Position numbers and translations under genes: made by a program | Origin: Paracoccaceae bacterium | Lineage (GTDB): Bacteria; Pseudomonadota; Alphaproteobacteria; Rhodobacterales; Rhodobacteraceae | Assembly: GCA_022822495.1 (NCBI GenBank) | Contig: JAJEBQ010000003.1 | Location: forward strand, 1-64,000 | Direction of reading: 5' to 3' | DNA: 64,000 nucleotides | The notes under the pieces: generated by a model | Databases searched by the model: none | What the model was told of the DNA's origin: nothing | The model's input: only the letters and a program-made list of their open reading frames with translations | Shown: in pieces, positions 63,518 to 64,000 of the stretch | Numbering within the stretch: the first letter of the stretch is position 1 | Layout of the letters: every line of letters begins with the position of its first letter

Positions 63518-64000
63518 CTAGACCTTCCAACCAGAATGAATTGCTACAACCCCAAAGGACAGGTTACGATAACGTATATTTTCATATCCTGTCTCGCGCA
63601 TCAAAGCTTTAAGGTGCTCTTGCGTTGGAAACCGCCTGATGCTTTCAACTAAATACTGATAACTGTCCTTATCCTTGGCAATAAGTCCTCCCAATTCAGG
63701 AATCACGTTGAAGGAATAACTGTCGTACAATTGACGAAGACCAGAATTGCTTACTTTGCTGAATTCCAGAACAAGCAGTCTACCACCTATTTTCAGTACG
63801 CGATAGATTTCCTTGAGAGCGTTTGAGTAATTTCGAAAGTTACGCAAACCGAAGCCAATGGTACAATAATCAAACTGATTATCTTGAAAAGGGAGTTGTA
63901 AGCCATCGCCTACGATCCAGGAAATGGCTTTATGAGGGATATCCTTTGTTAGTTTGTTTCTGCCCTCGAAAATCATATCTGGAGTTAGATCAACAACATG
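63518..64000 (-). CDS. ubiE: Ubiquinone/menaquinone methyltransferase UbiE, 5' end outside window
   Basis: The frame runs to the window edge; at least 160 residues of the C-terminal part are visible: VVDLTPDM, GDGLQLPFQDNQFDYCTIGFGLRN (split over the SAM-binding motifs), ILVLEFSK-type motif LLVLEFSKV and the end in SFGVVAIHSGWK. UbiE is the class I SAM-dependent C-methyltransferase for ubiquinone. It directly precedes ubiB, as in many proteobacteria. Confidence 0.92.
   Translation of the reverse strand, partial: HVVDLTPDMIFEGRNKLTKDIPHKAISWIVGDGLQLPFQDNQFDYCTIGFGLRNFRNYSNALKEIYRVLKIGGRLLVLEFSKVSNSGLRQLYDSYSFNVIPELGGLIAKDKDSYQYLVESIRRFPTQEHLKALMRETGYENIRYRNLSFGVVAIHSGWKV

Noticed and set aside
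1-64000. CRISPR array
   Set aside because: No series of short direct repeats with regular spacers was seen.

Overview
The window looks like a chromosome segment of an alphaproteobacterium with fairly low GC (native genes appear AT-leaning by eye). The evidence is gene order: trxA-addA-addB-murU-amgK-tsaE, accD next to folC, hemD-mitofilin-like-hemY, and ubiE-ubiB are all arrangements typical of that class. No rRNA gene is present. A genus cannot be named from the sequence.

Layout. 1-5590: a peptide ABC importer operon (end of the binding protein, two permeases, two ATPases) that also encodes an amidohydrolase and a RidA-like protein; an IclR regulator lies convergent to it (to 6396). 6.4-28.7 kb: a defence island. 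It opens with a BrnT-like remnant cut by an IS630 element, which is itself cut by an IS1634-family element, with both sets of ends and target duplications readable. Next is a minus-strand five-gene operon: PLD-nuclease/helicase, a 72-aa protein, an SMC/DndD-like ATPase with a C-terminal Cys cluster, a 155-aa protein and a 748-aa protein with a sigma-region-4-like HTH. A GC-rich block of dead IS66 and IS4 DNA follows, and then a complete single-strand phosphorothioate system: sspA (divergent), sspB-sspC-sspD, and convergent sspE. The five-gene operon beside an intact sspABCD-E set is the best candidate here for an under-described defence module.

28.7-48.4 kb: mostly core genes (ilvD, GDPD, accD, folC, trxA, addAB, murU/amgK, tsaE, a glutathionyl-hydroquinone reductase, ahcY, an AlkD-like protein). 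accD and folC are separated by a 1.55-kb unit with perfect 26-bp inverted ends, near-identical 8-bp flanks, a Panacea-type antitoxin and a partner gene, but no transposase: it looks like a mobile insertion cassette. ahcY has a perfect 21-bp AT-rich dyad just before its ribosome-binding site.

48.4-52.7 kb: a small accessory patch with a short coiled-coil membrane protein, a second IS66 remnant, a HEPN pair, a HigBA pair and a dead ISAs1 transposase. 52.7-64 kb: core again (EVE protein, tsaD, hemD, mitofilin-like, hemY, tRNA-Thr), with a frameshifted PIN toxin gene and partner beside the tRNA, then a membrane-anchored nuclease, a uronate dehydrogenase-like SDR, ubiB and partial ubiE.

The defence genes would act together as follows, from knowledge of the families: SspA supplies sulfur, SspBCD place it in one DNA strand, and SspE attacks invading DNA; the neighbouring helicase/ATPase operon is inferred, not shown, to be a second effector.
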